Assembly: GCF_031599675.1 (NCBI RefSeq)
Contig: NZ_CP134223.1
Location: forward strand, 1,922,001-1,986,000
Length of the DNA stretch: 64,000 bases
Reading direction: 5' to 3'
Origin: Paenibacillus pedocola
GTDB lineage: Bacteria; Bacillota; Bacilli; Paenibacillales; Paenibacillaceae
A program made the position numbers and the translations under genes. Positions 1 to 10,748 of this stretch are shown here, piece after piece (position 1 is the first letter of the stretch; the number at the start of each line of letters is the position of its first letter). Under the pieces are notes generated by a model. That model worked only from the letters and a program-made list of their open reading frames with translations. It made no database searches and was not told the DNA's origin.

Positions 1-2
1 TC

Positions 3-1670
3 GTTGAAGGCGAAGATCCTGAACATATGCACCCTGAAATGGCGAAGGCTCTGGATGCCATCGTTGAAAGAATCGCAGCGATCCAGAAAAATGCGCGCGA
101 AAATAACGACCTTACCCGTCCGGTATGGCCGATGCTCGTCTTCCGTTCCCCTAAGGGCTGGACTGGACCTGCGCAGTGGGATGGCGTGCCTAACACAGGT
201 TCGTTCCGTGCCCATCAGGTGCCGATTCCGGTAGACCAGAAGAATATGAAGCATGCACCGGCTCTGCTGGACTGGATGCACAGCTACAGACCGGAAGAAT
301 TATTCGATGAGAACGGCCGTTTGAACGCAGAGCTTGCCGAAATCCTTCCAAAAGGCGACAGACGTATGGGCATGAATCCTGTGACTAACGCCGGCCACCT
401 GATCAAAGACCTGAACCTGCCGGACTTTGCCGACTATGCACTGGATAACTCTGTTCCAGGTAAAGTTGTAGCACAGGATATGGCCGTTCTGGGTAAATAT
501 CTGAAAGAAGTGGTTCTGCGCAATGAGCCTAACCGTAACTTCCGCATTTTCGGACCGGATGAAACGATGTCCAACCGTCTTGGACCTGTGTTCGAAGTGA
601 CCAAACGCCAATGGCTGGATCAGGTTATTGAACCTAACGATGAATTCCTGGCTTCTTATGGCCGTGTTATTGACTCCCAATTGTCGGAGCATCAGGCAGA
701 AGGTCTGCTTGAAGGTTATGTGCTGACTGGACGTCACGGGTTCTTTGCAAGTTATGAAGCCTTCCTGCGTGTTGTTGATTCCATGATTACCCAGCACTTC
801 AAATGGCTGCGCAAGGCAACCGATCAGGGCTGGCGTGCAGATATCCCTTCATTGAATGTTGTAGCAACTTCTACTGTGTTCCAGCAGGATCACAACGGCT
901 ACACTCACCAGGATCCGGGTCTCTTAGGCCACCTGGCTGACAAAAAGCCTGAATTCATCCGTGAATATCTGCCAGCAGATGCGAACTCCCTATTGGCTGT
1001 ATTCGACACCGTACTGAACGACCGTCAGAAGATCAATCTGATTGTCTCCTCCAAGCACCCGCGTCCGCAGTGGTTTAGTGCCGCAGAAGCGCAGGAGCTG
1101 GTTGATAAAGGACTGAAGATCATTGACTGGGCAAGCACCGATAACGGCGGCGAACCGGATGTTGTCTTTGCTTCCGCAGGTACAGAACCGACCATTGAGG
1201 CTTTGGCTGCAATCTCCATCCTGAATGAGAAATTGCCTGAGCTGAAGATCCGTTATATCAACGTAGTCGATCTGCTCAAGCTGAGAAGCCAGAAGCTCGA
1301 TCCGCGCGGCTTATCCGACGAAGAGTTTGATCAATTTTTCACAAAAGACAAACCGGTGATCTTCGCATTCCATGGCTATGAAGGGCTGATCAAAGACCTG
1401 TTCTTCGACCGCCACAACCATAATCTGCATGTACACGGCTACCGTGAGAACGGCGATATCACGACTCCGTTCGATATGCGCGTACTGAATCAGATGGACC
1501 GTTTCGACCTGACGAAGGAAGCTGTTCTGAGCCTGCCGCAAGCTGATCAGTACACTGCTATCGCAGCTGAGATGGATGCAATGGTTAAGAAACATTATGA
1601 ATTTATCCGCGAAGAGGGTATTGATCTTCCGGAAGTTGAGAACTGGGTCTGGAAAGGCCTGAATAAATAA
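3..1670 (+). CDS. xfp: Phosphoketolase (xylulose 5-phosphate/fructose 6-phosphate), 3' part
   Basis: The reading frame is open from the first bases of the window, so the gene starts upstream. About 556 residues are visible against roughly 790 in the family, so the N-terminal thiamine-diphosphate part is missing here. Seen: phosphoketolase-type sequence throughout, including the stretches [15 protein letters not shown] ([12 protein letters not shown]), SKHPRPQW and the C-terminal FHGYEG and [21 protein letters not shown] region. Family knowledge: cytoplasmic ThDP enzyme splitting xylulose 5-P (and often fructose 6-P) with phosphate into acetyl-P plus glyceraldehyde 3-P (or erythrose 4-P). A strong terminator follows directly. 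It fits a pentose-using organism with the xylanase gene nearby, but it is not in an operon with it. Confidence 0.95.
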   Translation, partial: VEGEDPEHMHPEMAKALDAIVERIAAIQKNARENNDLTRPVWPMLVFRSPKGWTGPAQWDGVPNTGSFRAHQVPIPVDQKNMKHAPALLDWMHSYRPEELFDENGRLNAELAEILPKGDRRMGMNPVTNAGHLIKDLNLPDFADYALDNSVPGKVVAQDMAVLGKYLKEVVLRNEPNRNFRIFGPDETMSNRLGPVFEVTKRQWLDQVIEPNDEFLASYGRVIDSQLSEHQAEGLLEGYVLTGRHGFFASYEAFLRVVDSMITQHFKWLRKATDQGWRADIPSLNVVATSTVFQQDHNGYTHQDPGLLGHLADKKPEFIREYLPADANSLLAVFDTVLNDRQKINLIVSSKHPRPQWFSAAEAQELVDKGLKIIDWASTDNGGEPDVVFASAGTEPTIEALAAISILNEKLPELKIRYINVVDLLKLRSQKLDPRGLSDEEFDQFFTKDKPVIFAFHGYEGLIKDLFFDRHNHNLHVHGYRENGDITTPFDMRVLNQMDRFDLTKEAVLSLPQADQYTAIAAEMDAMVKKHYEFIREEGIDLPEVENWVWKGLNK

Positions 1671-1683
1671 TTGTAAGATAAGT

Positions 1684-1717
1684 GCCTGCTCCTGAATGAT
1701 GGGGGCAGGCTTTTTTT
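1684..1717 (+). terminator. Rho-independent terminator after the phosphoketolase gene
   Basis: Nine-base-pair stem GCCTGCTCC / GGGGCAGGC (one G-T wobble) followed by seven T. It ends the phosphoketolase transcript. Confidence 0.9.
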
Positions 1718-1813
1718 AATTTTCTCAGGCTCAGATGGAGGGGTTCGGTATCACTTTGTGGAAAATATATGTAAATATCTGAAAGCATTCGTATCCGTGG
1801 AGGGAATTTGCAA

Positions 1814-3694
1814 GTGAGAGAATACAACCGATATAAAGGGCTCAAACAGCTATCAGTCAGTGTACTCGCTGTTATTCTGCTGCTGTTACTGGCTGTTCCG
1901 GCCCGCGCCGCTGAAGGGGGAAACGATACGGCTCCTTCCGGCACTCTGCTGTCTTCACTTGCTTCGGTTATCGATACCTATGCAGCTGACCGCCGGCAGA
2001 CGACTGCCGCTGTATCTGTTGCCGTTGTTAATGATGGCAGGATCGTCTTCAATCAGGCATATGGATTCGCGGATATTGAACATGAGACAGCAGCTGATAC
2101 AGACACTGTGTTTGAGTGGGGATCGTGCTCCAAGCTGCTGGTCTGGACCAGTGTGATGCAGCTGGTAGAGCAGGGGAAACTGGATTTGCAGCAGGATATC
2201 CGTGAATATCTGCCTGAAGGTTTCTTCAAAAAACTGAAGGTTAATAAGCCGATTACGCTACTGAACCTGATGCATCATAATGCTGGCTGGCAGGACCGGG
2301 CTACGGATTTGTTCTATTTTGCAGAGGAGGATCTCCCTGAGTTAGGAGAGGCGCTGGCCCTCTTTGAACCCCGGCAGGTCTATGAACCGGGTAAGGTAGT
2401 AGCCTATTCCAATTATGGTGCGGCTTTGGCTGCCTATCTTGTGGAACTGCAGAGCGGCCAGTCATTCTATATCTATGTGAAAGAGCATATTTTCGATGTG
2501 CTGGGGATGGAACATACCTCCATTCATCCGGCCCAGCGGGATAATGAAGCGGTCGATGCCGCGAGAAACAAGATTCAAGGCTATACCACAAAGCTGAAGC
2601 TGATCAAGAAGAATAGAGGATACATCGGTATATATCCGGCAGGAAGTGCGATTGGAACCGCTGGGGATGCCGCAAAATTTCTGGCCGCACTAATGCCGGC
2701 CGCAGGTGATTATACCCCATTATTCCAAAGCAATACGGTGTTAAGGGAGATGCTGTCCCCGAGCCTGAATTATGACGGAACGGATATTCCGAGAATTGCC
2801 CATGGTTTTTTTGAGGTGAATCACACGGTTCCTGCTTTGGAGCATGGGGGGAATACCCTGGGCTTTTCCAGTAAATTTACAATAGATCCGGCTTCCGGGT
2901 TCGGAATGGTCGTGATGACCAATCAGTACAATGAATGGGAATACTGCGCAGGCCTTACCGATAAGGTGTTTGGCACCTACAAACCCCAGGCTTCTAGCGT
3001 AGACCTTCCGGATAGTGTGCAGGTAGAGGGGGAATATCAGTCCGCCCGGAGGGTGGTTCACGGATTCACCAAATTGCTGGGATATCTCAGTACAATGAAG
3101 ATTGTTTCGATTAACAGGAATGTCATTGACTTTAATGATATGCCCTATAAACAGATTGAGCCTTATGTGTATGTTCCGGTGCGGCAATCGGGCTTCGCCT
3201 ATTTTGTACGGGATGCTCAAGGAGCAGTCGTGAAGGTTTCAAATCCGTATTTTGATTCCTTTCCGCTTACAGGCTTGGCTGCCCAAAGAACCGGGATATC
3301 TGTGATAGCTGCGGGTCTCGGAGCGTTATTGATCATGTTTGCGATGATTAGCGGATTCGTCCGGTGGATCATCTCCAGATTCAGGAGAGCAGCTAAGCCG
3401 TCATCCGGTTTTAACCAATACTATTTATGGATGAACATTGCCGGACTTGCTTTTATAGTGAATAACATTATCCTTGGGTATCGTACTCTGAACTACACTA
3501 CCTATTCTGCCATTCGCATTCATCTTATCGGGAACATCGTCTATGTGGTACTTGCTGCAGGATATATAATGCTGCTTCTGATGAAACTGCGGAGTACAGA
3601 AGCGGGTAAAGCAAGCAAGATCATATACATACTGTCCGGTGTCCCGGCACTGTTATTCAGTGCTGTTATCATCGGCTGGGATTTGTTCTATTAA
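1814..3694 (+). CDS. Serine hydrolase, beta-lactamase/PBP4* family, with C-terminal membrane segments
   Basis: About 626 residues. I chose GTG 1814 over TTG 1808, because the ribosome site GGAGGG at 1799-1804 lies nine bases from the GTG but only three from the TTG. Order: signal peptide (cleavage near ARA-AEGG), class C beta-lactamase-like domain, then about four hydrophobic segments in the last 150 residues. Visible catalytic motifs: Ser104-C-S-Lys107 (SxxK), Tyr198-S-Asn200 (YxN) and His344-G-G in place of KTG. HGG is usual for esterase/peptidase-like members rather than true beta-lactamases. Likely an extracytoplasmic, membrane-tethered D-aminopeptidase or esterase; the substrate is unknown. 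Monocistronic between two terminators. Confidence 0.85.
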   Translation: MREYNRYKGLKQLSVSVLAVILLLLLAVPARAAEGGNDTAPSGTLLSSLASVIDTYAADRRQTTAAVSVAVVNDGRIVFNQAYGFADIEHETAADTDTVFEWGSCSKLLVWTSVMQLVEQGKLDLQQDIREYLPEGFFKKLKVNKPITLLNLMHHNAGWQDRATDLFYFAEEDLPELGEALALFEPRQVYEPGKVVAYSNYGAALAAYLVELQSGQSFYIYVKEHIFDVLGMEHTSIHPAQRDNEAVDAARNKIQGYTTKLKLIKKNRGYIGIYPAGSAIGTAGDAAKFLAALMPAAGDYTPLFQSNTVLREMLSPSLNYDGTDIPRIAHGFFEVNHTVPALEHGGNTLGFSSKFTIDPASGFGMVVMTNQYNEWEYCAGLTDKVFGTYKPQASSVDLPDSVQVEGEYQSARRVVHGFTKLLGYLSTMKIVSINRNVIDFNDMPYKQIEPYVYVPVRQSGFAYFVRDAQGAVVKVSNPYFDSFPLTGLAAQRTGISVIAAGLGALLIMFAMISGFVRWIISRFRRAAKPSSGFNQYYLWMNIAGLAFIVNNIILGYRTLNYTTYSAIRIHLIGNIVYVVLAAGYIMLLLMKLRSTEAGKASKIIYILSGVPALLFSAVIIGWDLFY

Positions 3695-3716
3695 GCACTT
3701 AAGTCTGATGAATCCC

Positions 3717-3754
3717 CAGCCAGTTGCCAGAACGAATGGTGACTGGCTGTTTGT
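3717..3754 (+). terminator. Terminator after the serine hydrolase gene
   Basis: Stem CAGCCAGTTGCCA / TGGTGACTGGCTG around a seven-base loop, with a short T-rich tail (TTTGT). The weak T tract lowers certainty. Confidence 0.65.
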
Positions 3755-3881
3755 ATGCCCGGGGTATCCCCCCCCTGAAATGATATATAAAAAGTACGGT
3801 AATACCTTTAATTCTGAGAAAGACGCTCTTTTTGGATTATGCTACGATTTGCATTGAGAAAGGGGGCTGTGTTCCTGAATT

Positions 3882-3895
3882 TGTAAGCGCTTAAT
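3882..3895 (+). promoter_or_regulatory. cre-like catabolite site before the xylanase gene
   Basis: TGTAAGCGCTTAAT has the first ten bases of the CcpA consensus TGNNANCGNTNNCA but lacks the final CA. It lies about 40 bases upstream of the GH10 start, where a CcpA roadblock would be expected. Partial match, so tentative. Confidence 0.4.
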
Positions 3896-3931
3896 TGTTG
3901 ACCCAAAATGTATAACAGAGGAGTGCAATGC

Positions 3932-6900
3932 ATGAGTAGAATGGTTAAAAAAATTTTCTCAGCAGTATTAGCGGCCAGTCTGCTACTTCCGTTAGGCAGG
4001 ATTGCTCCGGTTGCCCGGGCAGCTGAAACGGGCCAGGAAGAGACCAGAACGGTTTACCATGAAACCTTTGCGGGTGGGGCAGGAAAAGCAGTCAACTCAG
4101 GAGGGGCAAGTCTTGCGGCAGTCACCGGCAAAGTTTTTGACGGCAATGCCGATGGTGCGGCTTTATACGTAAATAACAGAGTGAATAACTGGGATGCGGC
4201 GGATTTCAAGTACAGCGATCTCGGTCTCGAAAACGGGAAAACGTACACAGTAACTGCCATAGTGTATGTTGATGCCAATGTGACTTTACCTGCAACTGCA
4301 AAGGCTTCGCTTCAAACTGTGAACAGCTATGGGAATTATACAGAAGCGGCTTATGAATCCGGCAAAGCCGTTACCCTAACCAAGGAATTTACGGTGGACA
4401 CCAGCAAAGATCAGGCCATGCGTATTAATTCCAATGAGGCCGGAGCGGCTGTGCCGTTCTATATTGGAGACATTCTTTTTACCGAGCAGGTAATCACGGA
4501 TGTTGGAGAAGAGCCGGCAAGAGAACCGGCATTACCGTTCACCACAATTACCTTTGAAGATCAGACTGCAGGCGGCTTCATAGGCAGAGCTGGAACTGAA
4601 ACGCTGAGTATCACGAATGAAGACAATCACACTGGAGAGGGCTCCTATGCGCTGAAGGTGGAAGGCAGAACCTCAACCTGGCACGGACCTTCACTGCGTG
4701 TAGAGAAGTATGTAGATAAGGGCAGTGAATATAAAATTTCAGCCTGGGTGAAGCTGATTGACCCGGCAAGCTCGCAGCTCCAGCTGTCTACGCAGGTGGG
4801 TAACGGAAGCAGTGCCAATTATGTGGCGCTTTCCCCTAAGACCATCAATGCCGCAGACGGCTGGGTGAAATTTGAGGGAAGCTACCGCTATAACAGTGTG
4901 GGCGGCGAATATCTTACGATCTATATTGAAAGTTCAAATAATGCAGCAGCCTCCTTTTATATCGACGATATCAGCTTTGAGCCGACCGGCACTGGCCCTG
5001 TTGCCATCCAAAAGGATCTGGTTCCTGTAAAAGCGGCTTATCAGAACGATTTTCTGATCGGCAATGCAATTACCGCGGAGGATCTGGAAGGGGTCCGGCT
5101 GGAGCTGCTCAAAATGCATCACAACGTTGCTACCGCCGGCAATGCCATGAAACCGGATGCGCTACAGCCGACAAAGGGGAATTTTACTTTTGACGCCGCG
5201 GATGCCATGGTTGACAAGGTGCTGGCTGAAGGTATGCAGATGCACGGGCATGTGCTGGTGTGGCATCAGCAGTCTCCGGCGTGGATGAATACAGCCACAG
5301 ATGCCGAAGGGAATACGACTGCACTGGGGCGGGACGAGGCGCTCGTTAATTTGCGGACCCATATCCAAACGGTCATGGAGCATTTCGGGGATAAGGTAAT
5401 CTCCTGGGATGTTGTGAACGAAGCCATGAACGATAATCCGCCAAATCCGGCCGATTGGGAAACCTCGCTGCGCCAGTCTCCTTGGAAGAATGCAATTGGA
5501 GCAGACTATGTCGAGCAAGCCTTCCTGGCAGCCAGAGAAGTGCTGGACGCTCACCCGGATTGGAATATTAAGCTGTATTATAACGATTACAACGAAGACA
5601 ACCAGAATAAAGCACAGGCTATCTATAACATGGTCAAAACGATCAATGATAGGTATGCGCTTACTCATCCCGGCAAGCTCCTCATCGACGGTGTCGGCAT
5701 GCAGTCGCACTACAGCATTAATACCAATCCCGACAATGTGAAATTGTCTCTGGAAAAGTTTATTTCCCTTGGTGTAGAGGTAAGCATCACTGAGCTCGAT
5801 ATTCAGGCCGGAAGCAACTATCAGCTGTCTGACAAGCTCGCGGATGCCCAGGGTTATTTGTACGCACAATTAATGGATTTGTATAAAGCTCATTCTGCCA
5901 ATATTGCCAGAATTACGTTCTGGGGTATGGATGACAATACGAGCTGGAGAGCCTCTTCCAATCCGCTGTTGTTCGATAAGAGTCTCCAGGCCAAACCGGC
6001 TTACTACGGAGTTATCGATCCTGCTAAATTTATGGCAGAGCACCAGCCGGATACTACCGATGCCAATGTCTCCACTGCAGTCTATGGCTCGCCAAAAGTG
6101 GATGGAACGGTTGATGCGTTATGGAACAATGCATCCGAGCTATCGGTTAACCGTTATCAGCTCGCATGGCAGGGAGCAACGGGAGTTGCTAAGACGCTCT
6201 GGGATGATCAGAACCTGTATGTGCTGATTCAAGTCAGCGATGCACAGCTTGATAAAGGCAGTCCCAATGCATGGGAGCAGGATTCCGTTGAAATTTTCCT
6301 GGATCAGAATAATGCCAAAACCTCGTTCTATCAGGAGGATGACGGGCAGTTCCGGGTCAATTATGACAATGAAACGACTTTCAATCCGCCGGGTATAGCC
6401 GCAGGCTTCGAATCGGCAACCAAGGTATCCGGAACAAACTACACGGTTGAAGTTAAGCTTCCGCTTAACAAAATTTCGGCAGCTAATGATAAGAAGCTCG
6501 GCTTCGACATCCAGATCAATGACGCCAAGGACGGGGCACGGCAAAGCGTTGCTGCATGGAATGATACAACCGGCAACGGTTATCAGGATACTTCTATTTA
6601 CGGCGTGCTTACCCTCTCGGGTAAAAATGTTAGTTCGGAACCAACACCGACACCAACACCGGTAGCGACACCTACGCCAACACCAACACAAACACAAACA
6701 CCAACGCCAACACCGACAACTGCAGCGTTACCCGGCGGCAGCAGTAGCGCATCTACTCCACAGCCAGTAACCGTTGAGAGCAAAGACGGGATCGTTACAA
6801 TCAAACCAGCGGTGAAGACGGAAGGCGGGGCAGCAAAGGCAGCGGTTTCGGGCGATCATATGAAAAAGGCGCTTGAACAGGCTGTTCCGGCAGCAGACGG

Positions 6901-7945
6901 TAAAAAACACATCGTGATTGACCTGCCGAAGCAGACAGGCGCAGCCTCTTATGAAGTTCAACTGCCCGCTCAAAATGTAAAGGGGCAGCAAAACCTCGTG
7001 CTGCTGATCAAGACAGACCTAGGAACGATGGAGCTTCCAAGCAACATGCTGTCCGGTGTTACAGCGGACACTGAGGTTGTATCCGTCCGTATACAGCAAG
7101 CTTCCACAGATAATCTTGATGCGGCAGCCCGCAGTGTCATTGGCCAAGGTCCGGTAATTGGACTGAGCCTGACTGCCGGTGGCAAAGCCATAGCCTTGAG
7201 CAGTCCGAATATGTCATTAAAGATCTCCATTCCTTATACCCCGGCAGCAGCCCAGCTTGGCAATAAGGGTTCACTTGTGGCAGGTCAGATCGACAGCAAG
7301 GGAAGTTTGACAGCGATTCCGAACAGCCGATATGACGCAGCAAGCGGATCGCTAGTATTCCGTGCCGCGCAATCCGGTATCTTTGCGGTAGCCTATAAGC
7401 CGGTAAGCTTCTCAGACCTGGGGAATCTGTTATGGGCTCAAGACGCGATCAGCGCCATGGCCGCCCGGGGAATTGTTCAGGGTACTGTTGAGAACAGCTT
7501 CTCCCCTGCTTCTTCTGTAAAGCGTGCAGATTTCATCACGCTGCTTGTAAGAGCACTTGAGCTAAAGGGTACAGGGCAAGCTGCTGCGGGCTTCACCGAT
7601 ATCCCGGCAGATGCTTATTACAGCAATGAACTGGTCATCGCGCAGCAGCTGGGCATCGTAAACGGCTATGCAGACAACAGCTTCAAGCCGGGCAGCGGGA
7701 TCAGCCGTCAGGAAATGATGGTAATCGCAGCGCGCGCACTTGCGGCAGCAGGGAAAGAAACCTCTGGCAGCGGAAGTCTGAACGCTTACGCGGATGCAGC
7801 GGAGGTATCAGATTATGCTGTGGACAGCGTGTCTTTGTTGGTTAAATCGGGTATTGTCACCGGTAAGAACGGCAAGCTGGCACCGGAAGACACAGTTACC
7901 CGTGCGGAAGCGGCTGTGATTGTGTACCGGATTTGGGGATTGTAA
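3932..7945 (+). CDS. S-layer-anchored endo-1,4-beta-xylanase, CBM-CBM-GH10-CBM9-SLH
   Basis: About 1337 residues; start ATG 3932 has AGAGGAG eight bases upstream (an in-frame ATG at 3908 has none). Signal peptide to about residue 34 (ARA-AETG). Domains: two CBM22-like modules (about 40-185 and 203-353), GH10 catalytic domain (about 363-703), CBM9-like module (about 717-893), Pro-Thr linker (about 903-930), a beta-rich region of unknown function common in Paenibacillus surface proteins (about 945-1150), and three SLH repeats to the C terminus. The acid/base is Glu497 in WDVVNEAMN and the nucleophile Glu621 in SITELD. Family knowledge: hydrolyses xylan backbone outside the cell while SLH repeats hold the enzyme on the cell wall. 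Monocistronic; a cre-like site upstream suggests catabolite control. Confidence 0.95.
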   Translation: MSRMVKKIFSAVLAASLLLPLGRIAPVARAAETGQEETRTVYHETFAGGAGKAVNSGGASLAAVTGKVFDGNADGAALYVNNRVNNWDAADFKYSDLGLENGKTYTVTAIVYVDANVTLPATAKASLQTVNSYGNYTEAAYESGKAVTLTKEFTVDTSKDQAMRINSNEAGAAVPFYIGDILFTEQVITDVGEEPAREPALPFTTITFEDQTAGGFIGRAGTETLSITNEDNHTGEGSYALKVEGRTSTWHGPSLRVEKYVDKGSEYKISAWVKLIDPASSQLQLSTQVGNGSSANYVALSPKTINAADGWVKFEGSYRYNSVGGEYLTIYIESSNNAAASFYIDDISFEPTGTGPVAIQKDLVPVKAAYQNDFLIGNAITAEDLEGVRLELLKMHHNVATAGNAMKPDALQPTKGNFTFDAADAMVDKVLAEGMQMHGHVLVWHQQSPAWMNTATDAEGNTTALGRDEALVNLRTHIQTVMEHFGDKVISWDVVNEAMNDNPPNPADWETSLRQSPWKNAIGADYVEQAFLAAREVLDAHPDWNIKLYYNDYNEDNQNKAQAIYNMVKTINDRYALTHPGKLLIDGVGMQSHYSINTNPDNVKLSLEKFISLGVEVSITELDIQAGSNYQLSDKLADAQGYLYAQLMDLYKAHSANIARITFWGMDDNTSWRASSNPLLFDKSLQAKPAYYGVIDPAKFMAEHQPDTTDANVSTAVYGSPKVDGTVDALWNNASELSVNRYQLAWQGATGVAKTLWDDQNLYVLIQVSDAQLDKGSPNAWEQDSVEIFLDQNNAKTSFYQEDDGQFRVNYDNETTFNPPGIAAGFESATKVSGTNYTVEVKLPLNKISAANDKKLGFDIQINDAKDGARQSVAAWNDTTGNGYQDTSIYGVLTLSGKNVSSEPTPTPTPVATPTPTPTQTQTPTPTPTTAALPGGSSSASTPQPVTVESKDGIVTIKPAVKTEGGAAKAAVSGDHMKKALEQAVPAADGKKHIVIDLPKQTGAASYEVQLPAQNVKGQQNLVLLIKTDLGTMELPSNMLSGVTADTEVVSVRIQQASTDNLDAAARSVIGQGPVIGLSLTAGGKAIALSSPNMSLKISIPYTPAAAQLGNKGSLVAGQIDSKGSLTAIPNSRYDAASGSLVFRAAQSGIFAVAYKPVSFSDLGNLLWAQDAISAMAARGIVQGTVENSFSPASSVKRADFITLLVRALELKGTGQAAAGFTDIPADAYYSNELVIAQQLGIVNGYADNSFKPGSGISRQEMMVIAARALAAAGKETSGSGSLNAYADAAEVSDYAVDSVSLLVKSGIVTGKNGKLAPEDTVTRAEAAVIVYRIWGL
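6640..6722 (+). repeat. Low-complexity Pro-Thr linker coding repeat in the xylanase gene
   Basis: Repeated CCAACACCGACA-type units encode alternating Pro-Thr. It is a flexible linker between the CBM9 module and the cell-wall part. It is a coding repeat, not a CRISPR or mobile element. Confidence 0.85.
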
Positions 7946-7974
7946 GCACTAGCCAAATTGTTCTGTCTTATAAA

Positions 7975-8008
7975 AAAGAAGGCCCTTACAAAGGGTCTTC
8001 TTTTTTTC
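7975..8008 (+). terminator. Terminator after the xylanase gene
   Basis: Stem AGAAGGCCCTT / AAGGGTCTTCT followed by a long T run. The remaining 200 bases to the convergent oxidoreductase gene hold nothing I recognise. Confidence 0.85.
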
Positions 8009-8209
8009 TTAATGCGTCATCATGTGGGCTGCGGAATCCACTTTTAAATGATAGGTTTTAGTAAATTCCTTCCGCTTGCCCTGAAATTAAGTTTTTTTCC
8101 TAGCACCAGCAGGACGGTATACCCGTTTTTTTTTCATTAATGGTGATACTCCTTGTGCTTACGGATTAATGCGGTGAAGCCATATTTATTAAGGGTTTAG
8201 CCCCGTCTT

Positions 8210-9055
8210 TTATGCAAAATAATGCCCTTGTTCGAGGTCGGCGAGCAGTCCGGGCTGCACCGGCTTCCAGCCCAGCAGGTCCCGTGTTACCGTGCTTGCC
8301 TGCTCAGTGTTATACAAGCTTGCGAGATCGAGTGCCGCAATAGCGCCGAGAAAGCCGAAATGGTCGGCGGCTTCTTCAGTTGTTATGCTGACCGCCGGTA
8401 CGTTTAAATGGCGCCCGATGACCCCGGCGATTTCGCGAAGCGGAATACCTTGATCGCCTGCGCCAAGCAGCCGCGAGCCCGCCGGGGCAGATTCCAGCGC
8501 CAGTCGGTACAGAACTGCCGCATCTTGGCGGTGCACTGCCGGCCAGCGGTTACTTCCATCGCCGATGTAGGCGGCGAAGCCCTTTGCCCGGGCGATATTG
8601 ATCATCATCGGCACGAAGCCTCTATCGCCTTCGCCATGCACGGAAGGGGATAGGGAGACGATGGCTGCCCGGATTCCCCGCTCTGCCATTGCGAGTACTG
8701 CTTGGTCAACCGCAGTTCCGTTGGCGTGAGCTGTAGTAATGAACGGCTTCCCGGAGTCTTCGAGCGCCGCCCCTATGGCCTGAACGGCCCCCATATCCAG
8801 AGCCAGCGCACCGTCGAAGTCGGAAAAATCATTAGTGAATGCCAGATGAATCACACCGTCCGCAGCTTCGGCGGCGCCCCGCAAAGTATCGAGATCGTCC
8901 AGTGTGCCGTAGACCGCTTCGGCTCCCGCCGCATTTAAACCCGCTGCCTTCTCCTCAAAACGGCAAAGGCCCGTCACTGTGTGGCCCGCGCTGATCAGTT
9001 CCCGGACGACCGCGGAACCGATATACCCTGTTGCTCCTGTAACAAAAACATGCAT
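8210..9055 (-). CDS. NAD(P)-dependent SDR/epimerase-type oxidoreductase
   Basis: About 281 residues. ATG 9055 is preferred to ATG 9061, because GGAGG lies two bases before the first but eight before the second. The N terminus HVFVTGATGYIG is the Rossmann nucleotide-binding loop (GxxGxxG) of extended or atypical short-chain dehydrogenases, followed by R/E residues typical of NADP binding. No secretion signal, so cytoplasmic. It is transcribed divergently from a MerR-family gene with an 88-base intergenic region holding a perfect palindrome, so it is probably the regulated partner of that gene. The substrate cannot be told from the sequence. Annotations such as NAD(P)-dependent oxidoreductase or NmrA-like are both reasonable. 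Confidence 0.88.
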   Translation of the reverse strand: MHVFVTGATGYIGSAVVRELISAGHTVTGLCRFEEKAAGLNAAGAEAVYGTLDDLDTLRGAAEAADGVIHLAFTNDFSDFDGALALDMGAVQAIGAALEDSGKPFITTAHANGTAVDQAVLAMAERGIRAAIVSLSPSVHGEGDRGFVPMMINIARAKGFAAYIGDGSNRWPAVHRQDAAVLYRLALESAPAGSRLLGAGDQGIPLREIAGVIGRHLNVPAVSITTEEAADHFGFLGAIAALDLASLYNTEQASTVTRDLLGWKPVQPGLLADLEQGHYFA

Positions 9056-9076
9056 ATTCATTTCCTCCTTCAGTAA

Positions 9077-9116
9077 TTGACTGCTTGAATAGTTTAAGCA
9101 TAAACTATGAAGTGAA
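9077..9116. promoter_or_regulatory. Divergent promoters with MerR-type palindromic operator
   Basis: The perfect inverted repeat ATAGTTTA-AGCA-TAAACTAT spans 9089-9108. On the plus strand TTGACT (9077-9082) and TAAACT (9101-9106) are 18 bases apart. On the minus strand TTCACT (complement of 9111-9116) is followed after 19 bases by TATTCA, the long spacer typical of MerR-activated promoters. The palindrome lies between -35 and -10 in both directions, as MerR-family operators do. Binding by the adjacent regulator is inferred. Confidence 0.7.
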
Positions 9117-9143
9117 CTCTAGGGCAAGCGGTCTTAAGGAGAA

Positions 9144-9563
9144 ATGATGATGAAAATTCAGGAACTGGCGGACAAGATGGGATTAACGATCCACACGATC
9201 CGCTTTTATGAAAAGGAAGGCTTGCTGGATAACCGGCATGTCCGGCGGGAGAGCAACAATTACCGCAACTATTCGGAAGAGGCAGTCGCGCGGATAAAGC
9301 TCATCAAGAAGTTCCAGTCCATCGGCTGCTCACTGGCTGAACTGAAAGAAACTCTGCAGGACCACGACACCAATGCGCGCAGCAACATGCAGATCATAGA
9401 GTGGATTCACGGCAAGAAACAGGAGATTGAACACAAGAAGGAAGAATACGATCAAATGCTGGCCACCCTTAACTGGATGCTTGAATACCGGACTCTGCTC
9501 ATCAACGATCCGCAAAAAGCAGAGGAGATGCTTAAGGCATGGCATGCCCGGTCATCTGAGTGA
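9144..9563 (+). CDS. MerR family transcriptional regulator
   Basis: 139 residues. N-terminal MerR winged helix: MKIQELADKMGLTIHTIRFYEKEGL (positions 2-26), with the wing containing YRNYSEEAV. A coiled-coil dimerisation helix follows (roughly residues 80-115, rich in K/E). No cysteine pair for metal and no large effector domain, as in the YyaN/AdhR-like subgroup that commonly regulates a neighbouring oxidoreductase and responds to aldehydes or other electrophiles. Three ATG codons lie in a row (9144, 9147, 9150) behind AAGGAG. Divergent from the SDR gene and very likely its regulator; the inducer is unknown. Confidence 0.9.
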   Translation: MMMKIQELADKMGLTIHTIRFYEKEGLLDNRHVRRESNNYRNYSEEAVARIKLIKKFQSIGCSLAELKETLQDHDTNARSNMQIIEWIHGKKQEIEHKKEEYDQMLATLNWMLEYRTLLINDPQKAEEMLKAWHARSSE

Positions 9564-10081
9564 GTTAGTTTGAAACAATGAAAAACAGCGGGCGACCATT
9601 GCTTAGGTTTGTATTAGGGTCAATTTGTATGACAGATCAGGCGAGAGGGATATGCATGGGGGCAATTAACGGAGGCACATATCCTCTCGTTTTCCTATTG
9701 GGAAATTATTGTAATATGGTGAATTAAACCATAAATGACGGTTATATTTTTCGGTGAGAGGAGCGTAACGGCACGGAAGGGGCTGAGTTGAGTAGAGGTG
9801 GTGCATGAAATAGAAGAAGAGGCCTGACTAGCTTGGTAGCAGCTAATACGGGCCTTCTTATTACGAAAAATGACAAGCTTTGCAGCTAGAATTACTCAAA
9901 CTCCAGTATGCTATGAATGTCCATGCCCTTTAATCATTTGGAGTAATCTTAACAACACACTGGAGTAAATCGAGTCCCACCGATGCACAAAGGTAAAGTT
10001 GGACAAGTTTTTTATGGCAAAATCTAAAGTGACTCTACATAGATAATAACACCATGGCTCTCTGGCACTGAAATATTCAAA
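9564..10081. other. Non-coding stretch with two hairpins
   Basis: No convincing gene. Two inverted repeats are visible. At 9641-9694, CGAGAGGGATATG pairs with CATATCCTCTCG, followed by TTTTCC, and could terminate the MerR transcript. At 9814-9860, AGAAGAGGCC pairs with GGGCCTTCTT with an inner TAGCT/AGCTA stem, which could terminate in either direction. Nothing else is recognised. Confidence 0.5.
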
Positions 10082-10663
10082 TTACTTAAGCAATGTAAGT
10101 ATCACTTCTAGAGTATTATCAACAAAGGATCGTTCCGGACGAGACTTCATCATCACAGTTAGTCCAATTAAAGATACAACAAGTGCCTGTGCTAAAGCCT
10201 TCGCGTTCACCCCGATTTCAAGTTCACCTGATTGGATACCTCGTTCAATTGTTTCCTGGAATATGACCGTAAGGTACATCTGATGTTCCCTTGTAAGGAT
10301 TTCAAACTTTTCATCATGAGGCGCAAGTTCGACCATCGTATTGATGCAAAAACATCCCCGGCTGGAACTCTCTCTATACTCGTTTGCAACAATACCTTCA
10401 AAAAAAGTGCGAAATGCTGCTTTTACAGAGAGATTGTTTTGAAGTCTGGTTCGGACATGGGAAGCATGGAACTTCGTATATTTGCGTAACGCAGCTTCGA
10501 ACAATTCCTTTTTGTCTCCAAAAGTTGAGTATATACTTGGTCGTTGAATTCCCATTCTGGAAGTTAAATCACTTAATGAGGTAGCTTCATATCCTTTCTC
10601 CCAAAACAGTTGCATAGCTGTATCTAATGCTTTTTCAACATCAAATTCACGGATTCTTCCCAT
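10082..10663 (-). CDS. TetR/AcrR family transcriptional repressor
   Basis: About 193 residues. ATG 10663 is preferred to the in-frame TTG 10669 because AGAGG lies eight bases from the ATG and two from the TTG. N-terminal TetR helix-turn-helix: DVEKALDTAMQLFWEKGYEATS then LTSRMGIQRPSIYSTFGDKKELF, the classic TetR_N pattern. The C-terminal ligand domain contains GCFCINTMVEL, seen in the subgroup that represses neighbouring efflux or oxidoreductase genes. Divergent from the MFS transporter gene. Two related palindromes in the intergenic region are its likely operators. Cytoplasmic dimer; ligand unknown. Confidence 0.9.
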   Translation of the reverse strand: MGRIREFDVEKALDTAMQLFWEKGYEATSLSDLTSRMGIQRPSIYSTFGDKKELFEAALRKYTKFHASHVRTRLQNNLSVKAAFRTFFEGIVANEYRESSSRGCFCINTMVELAPHDEKFEILTREHQMYLTVIFQETIERGIQSGELEIGVNAKALAQALVVSLIGLTVMMKSRPERSFVDNTLEVILTLLK

Positions 10664-10748
10664 ATTCAATACCTCTTCTCATCATGCAGATTCTATTATT
10701 CCAGTTCTCATAGCACCTTCATTGCTTCTATGGACCTTTTGAATATAT

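Noticed and set aside
2123..2845. True beta-lactamase (antibiotic resistance) call for the serine hydrolase
   Set aside because: SxxK and YxN are present but the third motif is HGG rather than KTG, and the protein has a C-terminal membrane part. Esterase or peptidase function is likelier.
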